DNA from: Phallus indusiatus
Taxonomy: Eukaryota; Basidiomycota; Agaricomycetes; Phallales; Phallaceae
Assembly: GCA_027605045.1 (NCBI GenBank)
Contig: JAQFWX010000001.1
Span: 62,001 to 126,000, forward strand
Direction of reading: 5' to 3'
Length of the DNA stretch: 64,000 nucleotides
This document shows, in pieces, positions 1 through 12,348 of the stretch (position 1 is the stretch's first letter; each line of letters begins with the position of its first letter). The notes beneath the pieces were generated by a model. It made no database searches. It was not told the DNA's origin and saw only the letters and a list, made by a program, of their open reading frames with translations. The position numbers and the translations under genes are program-made.

Positions 1-3000
1 TCAGGGTGAAACTGGATGAGAGGCGAATCAAAAAAGGAAATTGGGTACGTTCATGACGACACTCACCTCCGCGACAATCAAATACTCCGAGAACTTCGTA
101 AATCCAACAATGCTATCAAACAATTTGGTCGGTTTAGTGTAAAAATCAGACCCTTCCCATAATTCAAGGGGATTGTTGGGGGAGGAATGGTGTTGATTAC
201 CACGTTTGTCTCTATAACTCTCGCACAAGATAAGTTTACGGTCAATTTTAAGATCCGTATCACGCGCCCATCCGCAACTCTTGACGTAAGTCTCGATTTT
301 GTCCCATCTATGACCGTTGTTTGTCGTGTAGAAAGCCTCGGCATGGCAATCACCCCCAAACGTATGGCAGTCACCCTCGTCTCCCAACCATATGATCCAG
401 TCAGACTCTTGAGGGTGGAAGGACATGAGGGGTCCACCAAGTGTGCTGGGAGGTAGTGGAGCTTCCATTGATTTCCAGCTTTTGCCGCCGTCAATGGTGT
501 GGTAGATTTTTTTGGTTGCGGTGATCAGGTAAGCTCTGTCGTTTGAATGCGTGTGCATGTAGAAACCCAGGAAACGTTCTTCTGGTACAATATGTTTCCA
601 GGTATATCCTTCATTAGAGGACTGATAGATGGCGCCATCGTCTAATCTGATGAGGATGGTTGACGAATCTTTGAAGTATTCGAACTGATGATGCGAAGAC
701 GGGAATTCAAACTGGAGATAGAAATAAGATGAGGATAACTAGAAGCCGGGGAAGGAACGTACTGTTTGGTGAGAGATCTCTCCGGGTGGTAATTGTGCTG
801 TAGATATAAACATTACGGATTTACCATAACAAGAATAAGGGGGAGAAAAAGAACTTGCCTTTAGAACATTCCTTCCTCACTTTTTCATCTTTCTTGACGC
901 CGCCTTTGCACGTATTTCCCGGGATAAGTCGATACCCACTTGATCCCAAGTACGTCCCTTCAGGGTCTTCACATACATTTGCGGAAATGGGTTCTGGACC
1001 TTGCGGAACACATTTTCCATCCTCGAGAACATAGTTGAAATCGCTGTTCAATGATTAAAAAAAACAGATATTTCGGGTTAAAGTGTTTTAGACAAGTACC
1101 ATTCATAATCTTCGTCCTCGCATTCACAATTCTCTTCATGCTCGACAGGGTCTGTAAATTTATCGCCCATGTAGCAGTTGGCTTCGGGTTTCTTGCGATT
1201 ATACCATTGCTGGGATATAAAAAAAAGCAATTAGCAGGTTCCTTCATTAGCAGTGGTGTCATCAACTCCACCTTGTGCCCCATGACGCACTCTCGCCCTC
1301 TTCCATTCCTAGCGTACCATCGTTCTATATCGTTGTCCGTACATTTTGGACGTGACAAAGTCGCAAAGTCCAAGAAAATGACTGCATGTGGCGTCTTATC
1401 GTTACCCAAGGATCCGCGGTCCACCGTTCCCAGAAGCAAAAACTTTTGCGACGTTGAGTCGGGAACTTGAGTTAATGCTCGAGCCCGGACTTTTATGGGA
1501 AGTTGCAAAATTTGCCTGTTTTATTGTGCGAAATTAGTTCATCTGTTTTACTTGCAATCATTTTGTGTGTGAGATCAAAATATTACTTACCAGTCTTTTC
1601 CGGAATTCGTAGAATAAAGGACTTCGTCGGTATTTTCTTTGTCGTTAACAATGACCATGGTGCTTCCTTTATCTCCAAACTCGTATAGATGGCTGCCGAT
1701 ATGAACCATCGTCCAGGACACACCGCCATCCGTGGACAAGAATGTATCACATTCAGAATAAGGACGAAGTTGGGGCCCGATAGTTCCAACACCAAGTACG
1801 AACCCTGGTGCGGGAGAGGAGAAAACGCGGCCGATATTGTGTGGTGAACTCACGGAATGCAAGTGGAGAGAGCATGTGCTGAGGTGGGAAGTGTCGCATC
1901 CGATGGAGTCACCTTTGGCGTCTTTCTCCGGTGCACGAAGGGGTGCCCAACTACTGCCGTCGTCGAAAGTGGCCAGAGTTTTGATGATCTTTTCTGCGCC
2001 TCTTCCGTCTACGTCGATAGCGTTATCAACGATATTTGCAAACCCGACACCTTCCACGCCGTAAATATTCTCATAGTCAACGAATCCTTCGTGATTCCGG
2101 TTTGTGTTTTGCAAACTTTGTACAAAGTGCGTCCCATTCGAGTTGGACACGAAAAAGGTACCGATAGCCGATTTGGGGTAAAGCAGGACGTCCACACCCA
2201 ACGAATGCGTTGTAGATTCTACAACCGTGTATGCATTTTCTCGCAGCTTGGATGCTGTTGTATGAGGAAATTGAGCTCGTTCAAATGTTTGAGCATCCGT
2301 TGAAACGAAAAGAACCATTTGGTCCTGTGAACCCGGCAAGTAGCTTTTTGTGGCCACAACGGCGAATTTCGAAACAATGGCCAACGCCACCACACCACCA
2401 TTGCCTTTGTTTCCTCCGGGAAGTTCAACGACTTGTTTATCTGATTGAAAAAAGTCGGTGGAGGAGTATAACATCATGGAACGGGTATCCATGTGGTTGA
2501 TAGTGTCCGAAGTGCCGATGCAAAATGTGAGATCGGTGGGAGCGCCGTGTTTGAAGTCTTTGCTCGAATGCGCGAAGCGGCAGTATCTGGAGTTTTTGAA
2601 AATTGAAGCAGGGTTGGATGAAAAAGAGTCTTTCGTTAGGAAGGTCTTTTGAGTTTGAATGTAATTCAGTATCAAAAAAAGGATGAACTGCAAGCATGCC
2701 CTAACGGACCTCATCGTGACAATTAGTTGACCACCATCCATCTTTGTCGCATACCATTCCTTGATATAGAATGTACCCATCATTGGTAGAATGGAACGTC
2801 AATGGTTCAGAAACAAGACTGGGTGGCGCGGGGACCTCGAACGTTTGCCATGATTTACCGCGATCAGTGGTGCGGTAATGTGTCTTCTTGTCGGTTAGAA
2901 TAAAAGCCTTCAAACGAGTATAATAAGTTTGGAGGGTCAATTAAGCCTGTGTATTTAAACAAAACCGATACGTACGACACGATTGTTGAATGGATGGGGG

Positions 3001-3343
3001 ATGTAGAGCAAAGGCGCCGAGATGCCATCGATAGTTTTCCACTCTTTGCCTTCATTCTCTGATATCCAGACTTGACCAGCGAAAATGTCGAAATACGTAA
3101 CGACCTATGAGCGAAATGAACCCAAAAATCAACATCAGGAATCAAGCCATAATCCGATCGTGCGAAACAATCAGCGTAAAATGAAGCTGACGTGGCAATG
3201 CGTACCGGTGAATCTTGGAAATACACGAGCTCAAGAGGGAGATTCTGAAAACGAGTCACTGAGACCTCTGGTTTTTGTGCATTTGAGAAATTATTGAGTG
3301 CAAGGAATAAGATGAACAGAAGGGAACGGTGTAGACGATGCAT
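1..3343 (-). CDS. VPS10: VPS10/sortilin-type vacuolar sorting receptor, 5' part (continues past left edge)
   Basis: Type I transmembrane receptor that carries vacuolar hydrolases from late Golgi to endosome in fungi. The start at 3343 opens with a hydrophobic signal peptide ([16 protein letters not shown]). Exons at about 3260-3343, 2970-3110, 2700-2940, 1590-2690, 1050-1500, 820-1050 and 30-760 carry Asp-box/BNR turns of the VPS10 propeller: [46 protein letters not shown]. The cysteine-rich 10CC module closing the first propeller is visible at 820-1300 ([20 protein letters not shown]). A second VPS10 domain then begins (from about 640 downward), as in fungal Vps10, which carries two in tandem. 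The second propeller's end, membrane helix and cytosolic tail lie outside the window. Intron borders are approximate. Family call is firm; completeness cannot be judged. Confidence 0.9.
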
Positions 3344-3409
3344 CGTCGTCGTCTGCCAGGGACGAGGGCGAGCGTCGGTCAGTGGAGCTGAGAGAACAGT
3401 GATGGGCGT

Positions 3410-3700
3410 CTATGTAACCTCAGTATACTCCCGTGGCATTTCCCACCAGCCAGCGTCAGTTCGAATATGTTCCCTGGCACCTGCTACAATGAAAATGTTT
3501 TCGTTGAAATCAATCGGGGATCTGAACAAGCCCCAATTCTATTCTCATGTAAAACGCAACACTCACAATATGGCAACGGATGGCGCAATTTTTGTCCAAA
3601 GCATTTCAAACCTTCCCAGGCTTGCTGAATGTTTTGATCGAATGGTTCGTCATTAACCATAAAACTGGGAGTAAAAGAGGACCTTGCTCGTTCAAAATAA
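3410..3700 (-). CDS. Possible short coding remnant upstream of VPS10
   Basis: A minus-strand stretch can be spliced through a GTGAGT...TTCAG intron (about 3527-3572) to give an open tail ending DAGWWEMPREYTEVT and a stop at 3410. The upstream reading (FDQNIQQAWEGLK) is in another frame, so either the gene is broken or the exon is misjudged. No convincing start is seen. It ends only 67 bases before the VPS10 start on the same strand. Function not recognised. It may be a decayed gene or a chance open frame. Confidence 0.2.
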
Positions 3701-3712
3701 AACGATCTCATC

Positions 3713-5265
3713 GCAAAAGACCGTCCTTTATTTAAATAATAACCAAGCTAGTACATTAAGAATTCGTTCCCCAGAATTATTGAACGTCCACCAGCGAACA
3801 ACTATCTCTCCGATGGGAATGGAAATTTTTCAGCTGCGCCATTTCGTTTTTCAACGAACGGTACTACGAAGCTGAGGTGCAGGCCAAACCGTTGAAATCG
3901 GTCATAACAATTTTTGTTCGTCGACCGTCAAAGGATTCTTATGTTCGAGAAGGCGCATGAAAACCCAGTATATTGATTTGCTTCACAAGCTGACAGCAGA
4001 CGAATATGTATATCAGCAAACTTACAAACTTCATGGAAGACGGTTATGAGGCCGTTCACCACCTTTTTTTGCAGCAAAGGGCAACATCATACGTGACTTG
4101 ACAGAATGCACTGCAGAAGTTGATTTCCGATATACGGTCGAGAGTCAAATCCTGCGATCATGCGACAACGATGAGTTAATTGATTGCAAAACAGAGGCAA
4201 ATGCACGGCTACGGGGCACGCACAGACCATCTTTAAGAGTAGGTAAAAATAGTCAAAAAAGGAAGCTACATTTCCCCGAAAGTTTTTTTTATATCATTGC
4301 ATCAAGGCGCCTGAAACAAAAAAAGGTCATGTATGTCCCATTTACTTTGCACAATCCGATGGTTGCGGTATGCATCATTCATTATGACAAAATTGCAAGC
4401 CAAATGATGATGCAAACCTCAAATTCAATTTTATTGTTACGCAGTCCCCAAAACCGCATAATCACTATTAAGTCTCGTCAAGGAAAGATGTTGTTTTGTT
4501 AAAATGTGCACCCCTGGAGAGATTTACTTCAGAAGACGCTGCGCTCAGGTTCTTCTACTGGGTCCGTATACTTGGCACAATTAAAAATACCCTGACCTGT
4601 CAGTTTACAGATCAGGGACTAAATATTTTCTCATGACTGGAATCCTCTTTTGGTGTCTAATTTTGAAAAATTTCTCTCAATTGGATACCACCATATTTAA
4701 TAGGATCTCAGTCAGGATCTTAAGAAAGGAAATTCCTTTTGAGTAACAAGCTGACGCGATATATATATCCTTTTTGATTATTTAAACTGCTGCTGTCCGG
4801 CGAAGTACTCCACTTGTATACATATGTACATAACAGCATCAGAATTCATGTTGAAAAAGTCAGCCCAATTCGACTAAACAGGATGAACATAGTGAAGAAT
4901 TGGAAGCGCACTGGCAGAAGAAGTCGTTCCGCCGGGACCGCAGTTGAGAGTTTTGAAGGAGTGACGACCCCCATTTGCTTCTCAAGGGTAGAAGAGCTTG
5001 ACAACGGATATACAGTTCGAATTCTTCCTAACACTCCCACAAGAAAAGCGGAGGGCATTGATTAGACGGAATCTAATCCCAGATAGGTACCAATTCACAT
5101 TGTCCGGTAACAACTCAGTTGATCATCACGACTGATTAACTGTCATACAATGGTAACAGGGGAGGGTATTATAAACCGGCCGTGCATCGACAGCATTGTA
5201 TGTGGCGTTTCCCCCTTAGCCTTAAGCTAGACGATCCCAAAATTTAGAGAGCCCACCTTACTAGC
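3713..5265. other. Intergenic, no supported gene
   Basis: Several short open frames occur on both strands (for example 4098-4502 and 4814-5065 on plus) but none shows a recognisable motif, good splice context or start. The stretch is AT-rich with homopolymer runs and an imperfect inverted repeat at 4590-4617. It may hold decayed coding sequence. Confidence 0.5.
4590..4617. repeat. Imperfect inverted repeat (stem-loop)
   Basis: Arms ccctgacctgt (4590-4600) and acagatcaggg (4607-4617) pair at 10 of 11 positions around a 6-base loop. No gene end is close enough to tie it to a role. Confidence 0.5.
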
Positions 5266-6604
5266 ATGGCTAGCAGCAGTTCATTGAATGGCGGTCAGCT
5301 TACCAACATGATGAAAGTGGAGCTCCTGGCGGCGAATGCTCCGACTGCATACCTTGACTCGCTTAGCATTGGTTAGCCCTATTGTCTTCCCTCATTTTAC
5401 TTAAGACTCAAAATTTCATACACCACGTAAATCTAGTTGCCGCTATAACCGCTCTTGGTTGGGATACTGTCCTTACATTTGAGGATGAGGTCAGTTGTGA
5501 TCACTGCACGACGTCTCAAATAATGCATTTACACAAGTCTCACCTTATCACCAGAGAATACTTATATGGAAGTAAGGAGAGTTAATATTCTTATCTGACA
5601 AGTTTAAACAAATCTCGATATTAGGTCGAATTGGTCGCCCATTAAAGTTCTTTTTCTTGTAGTCCGTTATCTGTCAATCTGTCTACAAACGTGAGATTCT
5701 TTCGTTTTTAGTTTTATTTCACTCAACTCCATTTCATAGTATCAACGGAGTATTTTTGTTCTCGCGAACGGCATTCTCCAATGAAGCCTGTTCGGGATAC
5801 AAGTGGTTCCAAGGTCTCGGAGGTTTGCTCCTAGTAGCAGCTGCAGACATCATTCTCATTTATCGAGGTGCGATTTAAGATACTGAGTCCGTCAATTTCA
5901 GCCCCTGTATCTCACATTCACTCAAGCCTACGCATTTTGTGGACGGAGTAAAAAAATTCTCGCTTTTTTGGTGGTCTTGTATATCGCTGCCAAAGCATCG
6001 ATATTCACGCTGGCGGGAGTTTTCCTGCCTCAATACATTGAAATTGAAAACCCGCTCTCTGAACTTCGTATCGTTGCGGGAGATTGCGTACCCTTTATAC
6101 ATCCCCAGGCAATTGCTTGGATATGGTATGCCTATTGTAGATTTACAGAATATGAGGGCACTCATTCTTAACCAGGATCATCGGGCTTATTTTTCAGAGC
6201 ATCCTTTTCACAACCTTGATTCTGAGAATCATTTACGCCAGATATGGTGCTTGGAGTTTGGGAGTTTCGCCATCTCCTCTTTACACCATTTTCATCAGAG
6301 ACGGTTTATGGGCATATGCTCTTATCGTTTGTGCGTTCGTTTTTGCCATTCTCTCACTAAATCCATTGGTTGTTGATTCCGGCATTAGTAAACTTAGTGC
6401 TAATGGTTATATATAACGACAAGTCCAGTTTCCTTGGGCTGTCATTCATCTAGTAAGTTTATTAAACTAACAAATTTTCAAGTCGCATCTAATGCCCTAT
6501 CCTATCATGAGCTGGTGGTTTACAACAAGCAGCATATGTGTACGTGCATTTCAAACAATATGAGAAGCCTGTTGCTAAATAACAACCGTAGTGCTGTCGC
6601 TTGA
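5266..6604 (+). CDS. DUF6533-family multi-helix membrane protein (copy 1)
   Basis: Integral membrane protein of the DUF6533 type, a basidiomycete-enriched family of unknown function with a GPCR-like helix layout. The start (5266, MASSSSLNGGQLTN) leads through an intron to the family signature VAAITALGWDTVLTFEDE (about 5437-5490). Further exons give FLFSRTAFSNEACSGYKWFQ, then GLGGLLLVAAADIILIYRG (5744-5872), VVLYIAAKASIFTLAGVFLPQ (about 5968-6110) and ILRIIYARYGAWSLG...LYTIFIRDGLWAYALIVC (about 6217-6340). The tail PWAVIHL...ASNALSYHELVVYNKQ ends at 6604. The conserved order (W/YDxLLTFxxE, NRY-like segment, CxxxxWFQ, YRRYG, LxRDGxWxF) is the family's. The last splice junction has no clean GT donor in the needed phase, so either the tail is mis-modelled or the copy is slightly damaged. 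Ligand and partners unknown. Confidence 0.75.
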
Positions 6605-7379
6605 TTATCAATCTCAGAGCTGCCTTTAATCAACCCATCTCCGAATCTGTGTCGGAATCGATTCCTTTGGAATCCAACAACCTTGGCAGTTTCCGCGTTC
6701 AAATACAAACTGATATAGAGACAATATATTGATAAATTTCGACGATGAATAATTATATGCCATTGAAATTCATACTGTAAATATATAAATGTAGTAATGA
6801 TACCTCTATTATTGTAACTTGTTCTTCTTCGACAATTTACTTAACCTTCAATCAATATTATCCTTTGTTTCCGGATCTAAGCATGTTCATCTATGATTAA
6901 TCCCAAGACTTAAGTTTATTCGTACCGACTTATATGCACAATCACACCAGATTATGCGAGACGGATGACAGCGTGAAACTCTATATTAGCTCTTACTGGT
7001 CCACGTCGTTCCTTGAGAACATCGGGATATTTCAAGATCATCAAAATCGCCTTGGTTCTTTGGCTCACCTGACCGAATCTCTGCCCAATTAACCCTCTGA
7101 ATAAGAAACGTTTCAAACGTGGTATGTAATTACATATGACATACACGTGGCCGACGCCCCTAAAAGGAATTTTTAAATGCATATATTTAGAATTCAAATC
7201 ACGCCTGGATTATGTCCCCGAGCCTAAAAGAAGCACAAATAAAACCTTAAAAAGCGGATAATCAACTCTCCCACGACCATGGAGCGTTTGGTTTGGACGA
7301 TAGAAAATTAACAAAACGTCGGGCGCAGGTTGACAAGTTCGTCGAGACTGTGGAGTAAGTCCGACTGAGGAAAAAAACC
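6605..7379. other. Intergenic between convergent genes
   Basis: AT-rich sequence between the ends of the plus-strand DUF6533 gene and the minus-strand synthetase. Short open frames only; none supported. Confidence 0.6.
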
Positions 7380-10258
7380 CTAAAGCTTCGCCTGAGATTT
7401 CGTAAAGTTCACTAGCTTTTCCAGCTCGAAGTACTTCTTGTATTGTTCTAAGGACTGAGGGTTGGCTACTGTTCCACTTGGTTTGAGGATGTGGCCAGAG
7501 ACGATCTGTTTAACGGCTATTTCGATTTTCTGAAGACACCAGGAATCTCGTCAAAGCTACAAAAGTAATTACAGAGACTAACTTACCTTATTATTGATAG
7601 TATACTGTGCAGAATGACATGAGCTTTTTTTAGCATATGTTCTCCTGTCTACGTACCGGAATTTCCGATATCTCAAATATATATTTCGGTTCATGCCGCT
7701 TACTTAGGGCCGTACGAATAACATGACGTATTTCTTCCTCAAACTGCCGGGTCAACTTGCATCCTGATCGCAGCTTTACAAACAAAAGGACCCGCTCATC
7801 TGAATCGTGAATCCGACGCTGCCCAATGCACAAGCTGTCATCAATTTTGTCGGAAAATTGCTCTAGAGCAGCATAGATTTCTCCAGATCCGAAACGGACG
7901 CCGCTAGGATTTAGGACACCATCGCTGCGCAGTTGAATATGTATTGATTTTGTTTTGAGTTGCTAAGACTGAGGAACACAGGTTACACACCTTCTTCCCA
8001 AAATCCGAATACCCTTGGTTACGGGATTAACAACCATAAAATCGCCGTGCGTCCATATGCCAGGATATTTCTCAAAGTATGCCGACTTAAGCTTCTTCCC
8101 ATCCTTGTCTCCCCAGAAATAAAGAGGCAAAGAGGGATGAACACGGCTACAAACGAGTTCACCGGGAGTAAAAGTATTTTCAATGTTGTTGCCTTCCGGA
8201 TCAAATACCTCCACCTTCATTCCTAGAGATTTTCCTTGCATTTCTATAATGAGAGCCTGTCAATACGATTCGGGAAGAGGAAAATATTGAAGAGTCACCT
8301 CCTTCATAAATAGGCAAACTTGGTACACAGGTAATAACTATTGAAAACGATGTCAAAGGGAGAAATGAAATAAATAAAAAACTTACAAGCTGCACATATA
8401 TCTGTACCCCCGGATGTAACGGCTAAATAAACATGCTTAGGGAACACCTCGTACACCCAGCGAAACATCGGTGGCGTCAAAACAGCCCCTGTCGAGAATA
8501 AAACCCGGAAAGAATGAAACGGTGCTACATCCACTATCAAACAACAGTTCAGATTCAAATCAAGAAACCGAGTAGAATACACAATACTGACATGGTTTGA
8601 CCCCTGAGCCTTGCAATTCGCCAAGAAAACGAGGCCCAATACCCAAAACTGTAACTCTATTGCAAGTTTAAGCTTGGCCTTATAGTAGGTTCGTTTGGAT
8701 GTCAACTCACCCTTGATCACTAATCATCTTGAGAAAAGCCGGTAAGCTGGGATGAAACGGCGACCCGTCATACAATAATATCCGGCATGTGTGTAATGCT
8801 CCGATTTCTGAGAATAACACAAATGTTAGCTCGACATGTGAAACAAGGAGAATTCCAATTGAACGTACGCGAAGCGAACATCATCCAGCTAGCCTGGTTA
8901 ATAAAGCGTCATTGTGGGTAACAATGGGTAAAAAATTACAAGGCCTACCGTTGTATACTGTAACAGGCTAGCGAAAATCGGCTATGCTTTAATGAAAATT
9001 TTGATCCCTCTTACCAGTCGTCCTCTGTGGCATCAAATGCAAAAGTCCATTCTTTAATCTTTTGAATCAAAGTCCCCTTCGTAGAGTATTATTGTAAGTT
9101 AATGACTTTTGAGTGTTTATATATGTATACAAACTTACTCCGGCCGAATGCACGATACACTTGGGAGGACCTGTTGTACCCGACGAAAATAATATCCACA
9201 GAGGGTGATTGAAAGGTAATTGCTCGAAAACTAATTCTCCAGCTCCATTGGCCAAGAATTCATCTAAATTTACGCTATTTCCGGACAAAAACTTGAATAT
9301 AATATGAACTTTCAGTTATATCGTTGATTTACCTAAATGGGATGGGAGGCCCCTTGGGATATGTATTCGTTACCGAACTGGGGAAAAGTATAACCCTCGC
9401 TAAGCCATACTTGGAGGCCAACTCTCTTGAAACATGCTCAATCTTATGGAACAAGTCGACGCGTTTTCCAGCATAAAGTACTTCCGTATCAGTGAATAAT
9501 AATTTCGGCGTAATTTGTCGATAACGATCGAGAATTCCAGGAACACCCATATCTGGGGCGGTCGTGGAATACAGAGCCCCGACTACCGCGCAAGCCAGAG
9601 CAAGAACAACCGCATTGATGGAATTTGTGGTGATTGCTGAAAGAAACGCGTCGGCAAAAAAGATGCGAGAACAAAGGACCATGTCCTTACCAGCAACCCT
9701 GTCCAGAGGTTTGATTCCATAATATCTCAAGCTGTTGCTTGTGATACGAACCATTGATTTGAGTTGACGACGGGTGTAGTGACTAACTGAACCGGTTTCC
9801 CTGATGGCAGTAATAGCGATGGCTTCGTCATTGCGGTGGAGGAGGTTTTCGGCATAGTTTAGTTTCACATCAGGAAAGAACTCTATGGACCCGTCATCCC
9901 TTTTACGAACCACCTTTATAAACTCAGTTCAGTACACCCAGTCACTTCTTTGATGATCTGTCGCTCACTTCTCGAGGAGGCGCAACTGATGATATACCGA
10001 TAAACTCCCACAAGTCCCTCCAGAATTCCCAATCTTCGGTTGAGTATTTGTGTAGATCATGATAGTTATCTTTGTTATACATTTCACACACATTATTGAG
10101 TGCCAGCGACTCTGAATCAGATACGGAGTTATAGACGTACTCAATGAAAGTCCGTGTTTCCTGTTGATAAACCGCCTGAAGCTCTCTACGCGAGTGAATC
10201 GTCCGTTATTGACAGGTTTCCAGAGGATCTCGGGCTGATCTTCATAGCGAGTCATCAT
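7380..10258 (-). CDS. Acetoacetyl-CoA synthetase (AMP-forming), with C-terminal AKL
   Basis: ATP-dependent activation of acetoacetate (or a related short acid) to its CoA ester, feeding sterol and lipid synthesis. The start at 10258 gives [15 protein letters not shown], then [13 protein letters not shown], the usual synthetase N-terminus. The second large exon (9329-9913) has [14 protein letters not shown] and [17 protein letters not shown]. The ATP/AMP loop [17 protein letters not shown] is at about 9130-9200. A 19-base exon (8949-8967) and its neighbour restore DDCLLQYTT-ASWMMFA, matching the family's TTxGWMMW segment. [12 protein letters not shown] follows. [13 protein letters not shown] is at about 8400-8440, [10 protein letters not shown] and WTHGDFMVV at 8050-8170, and the lysine region [13 protein letters not shown] near 7500. 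The protein ends TKSQAKL, a PTS1-like tripeptide. It contains at least ten introns. Intact as far as can be read; confidence in family is high, in exact substrate moderate. Confidence 0.88.
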
Positions 10259-11018
10259 GGAGGAGCGAAAAGGTTACAGCACATTGTTGTGCGTTCTCAC
10301 GAACATAATACGCTAAAAAAGCCATATAAGCCACCACTATCGCCCATAATTCGGGCCGATGATCATTGTGTGCGTCAACGTACGACTAATGCAAACGACG
10401 CAGAGAGCAAAGCAAACAGGTGGTTCGACGAACAGTGCGCTGGCACTGCGCACGGCAGCCGTAATCAAGATATCAATAATTCGCGAATCAATATATGATG
10501 TATGAGAGAACATTGATACTTAAAAACTGCGCGACATGGAAAGTCCTAATGAATGTGCACTTAGACCAAGATTGATACTATCTTAGTTATACGAACGCGA
10601 CGTCGTCTGCAGGGCTGTTGGCTCAGCAGGAAAAGCTTAGTCAGCGGCACGCTCACAAAACTTTTCCCATAGCGTTTCCAACACCGACGAGCTGACATTC
10701 ATGCCTGCATCTTCATCCCAAAGAGATTTTAGGGTGTGTCTTGAGTCCAGCCTATACTTGTGTTTGTATTAACTATACTAATAAATCCTCGGTTAATAGA
10801 TCTTGCTCACAATGACCCAAATTACAGCAGCCTAGTACTGAAGCAGGCCGGTCTTGATCTAATATGTGCGTTTTTCACATGATTTATAATTGGCCCCCAA
10901 ACCTCTTTCTCAAGTCACATATAGGAAGGTCTGAGCCTGAGCACGGTCCGTGGGGCGATCCTGAGTTTATGATTCAAAAGCAAAATCGATTTAGCCGTCA
11001 CCGGCCCTCATCTCAGAC
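10259..11018. promoter_or_regulatory. Divergent intergenic region
   Basis: Spacer between the divergently transcribed synthetase (minus) and hydrolase (plus), so it should contain both promoters. No open frame is supported. No confident TATA box or named operator could be assigned. Confidence 0.4.
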
Positions 11019-11999
11019 ATGTCCACCACCACGACTCCGAGTCTTCCGTCTCCAAGCCTTGACCAGGCCTACATGGTCGTCTCCGCCCTCGAAGCTGGTC
11101 AGATAGAGATACCAGTCGCACGTTATCTAGATGGCGCATCTGAGTCGGAACGAATATTAGTACCAACTCTGTCTTTTCTTTTGACGCATTCGAAAACTGG
11201 CGCAAAAGTGGTTTTTGATTTGGGTCTCAGGAAGAACATTGAGACTTTTCCGCCCGCCGCTCAGCGAATGATCAGAGATGTCATGCCAGTTCAGGTAGAG
11301 CAGGATGTTTCACAGTCTCTTGTTCAAGGCGGGGTAAACCCCGAAGAAGTACAATATGTCGTTTTGAGTCATCTGCATTTTGACCAGTATGTCTATGCAT
11401 TATCTCTTTTCTTTTTGGTCGGTGGTTCAGCTTTTGTATCTATATATAGCATCGGTGACGCATCGTGGTTTCCAAAGTCAACTTTCATCGTTGGCGGGGC
11501 AGCTCGTAATATATTGCAGAACTCTTATCCTCAGAATCCCACATCTCGTTTTTTCGAAACTTCAATTCCAACCGATGGGCGGACACAGTTTTTGAACGAG
11601 TCCGATTTCACAACGTCAATAGCAGAGTTTCCTCGAGCTTGGGACCTCTTCAACGACGGGTCCTTATACATCATTGACGCGCCTGGTCACTTAGACGGAC
11701 ATTTGAATATCTTGGCTCGAAATTCCTCTACAGGAGGCTGGATCCTTCTAGCAGGCGATACCTGTCATCATCTCAAGTTGTTCGAGGATGGCAAGTTTTC
11801 ATGTCAAGAAAACGAGAAGGGTGAAATCGTCACCCGCGCTCATGCGGACAAAGGTGCCGCCGAGTTACATCTCGAACGCGTAAAGCGACTGCGGAAGTTG
11901 AAAGAAGTGCTCGTTTTGATCGCGCATGATTATAAGTGGTACGGAGAGAACAAATGCGGGAAATGTTATTTACCGGGCAATATAAGCCCCAGAGCATGA
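11019..11999 (+). CDS. Metallo-beta-lactamase-fold hydrolase (lactonase-like)
   Basis: Zinc hydrolase of the metallo-beta-lactamase superfamily, in the group that includes N-acyl-homoserine lactonase-like enzymes; substrate unknown. The start at 11019 (MSTTTTPSLPSPSLDQAYMV) follows no stronger ATG. One intron (about 11389-11450, GTATGT...ATATAG) splits the metal site: exon 1 ends HLHFD and exon 2 starts HIGDASWFP, so splicing makes the canonical HxHxDH motif (HLHFDHIGD). Downstream metal ligands are in IIDAPGHLDGHLNIL (about 11670-11715) and LAGDTCHH (11750-11770). VLIAHDYKWY near the end supplies the late His-Asp. The spliced protein is about 305 residues, normal for the family. No signal peptide, so probably cytosolic. 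It converges on the next gene. Confidence 0.88.
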   Translation: MSTTTTPSLPSPSLDQAYMVVSALEAGQIEIPVARYLDGASESERILVPTLSFLLTHSKTGAKVVFDLGLRKNIETFPPAAQRMIRDVMPVQVEQDVSQSLVQGGVNPEEVQYVVLSHLHFDQYVYALSLFFLVGGSAFVSIYSIGDASWFPKSTFIVGGAARNILQNSYPQNPTSRFFETSIPTDGRTQFLNESDFTTSIAEFPRAWDLFNDGSLYIIDAPGHLDGHLNILARNSSTGGWILLAGDTCHHLKLFEDGKFSCQENEKGEIVTRAHADKGAAELHLERVKRLRKLKEVLVLIAHDYKWYGENKCGKCYLPGNISPRA

Positions 12000-12348
12000 T
12001 CACGCCGATGTAAAAGTTTTGTGAATCTGTATAAATATCGCTATTTTTTGCCTTTTTTATGTTCGTCCCCACTGAAGGCGATATCTCCCTTTTCAGATAT
12101 TAGGTACAGATTTAACATCGGTGCACTTCAACAGTCCATATCCAATTAAACTTTCAAAACAAAACACGAAAATGAAATGATGTTGTCGCAAAATCCTCAA
12201 GTTCTTAACTATCAGTCAAAATCAATCATTGTGGTTTCAAAAAGTTTTATTAGCGGTTAATCGATAGAAGTGTATATCGTTCAAAGTACAAATGAGATAT
12301 GAATCGTAGAAACCTTGGAAATATGGTAATAAGGATATATGTCTGCTC
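12000..12348. terminator. Shared 3' intergenic region
   Basis: About 350 bases between the 3' ends of the convergent hydrolase and membrane protein genes. AT-rich, nothing else seen; it should carry both poly(A) regions. Confidence 0.4.

Noticed and set aside
3800..4100. Plus-strand open pieces such as NERYYEAEVQAKPLKSV
   Set aside because: Adjacent frames are closed by stops, no start or splice pattern fits, and no motif is recognisable.
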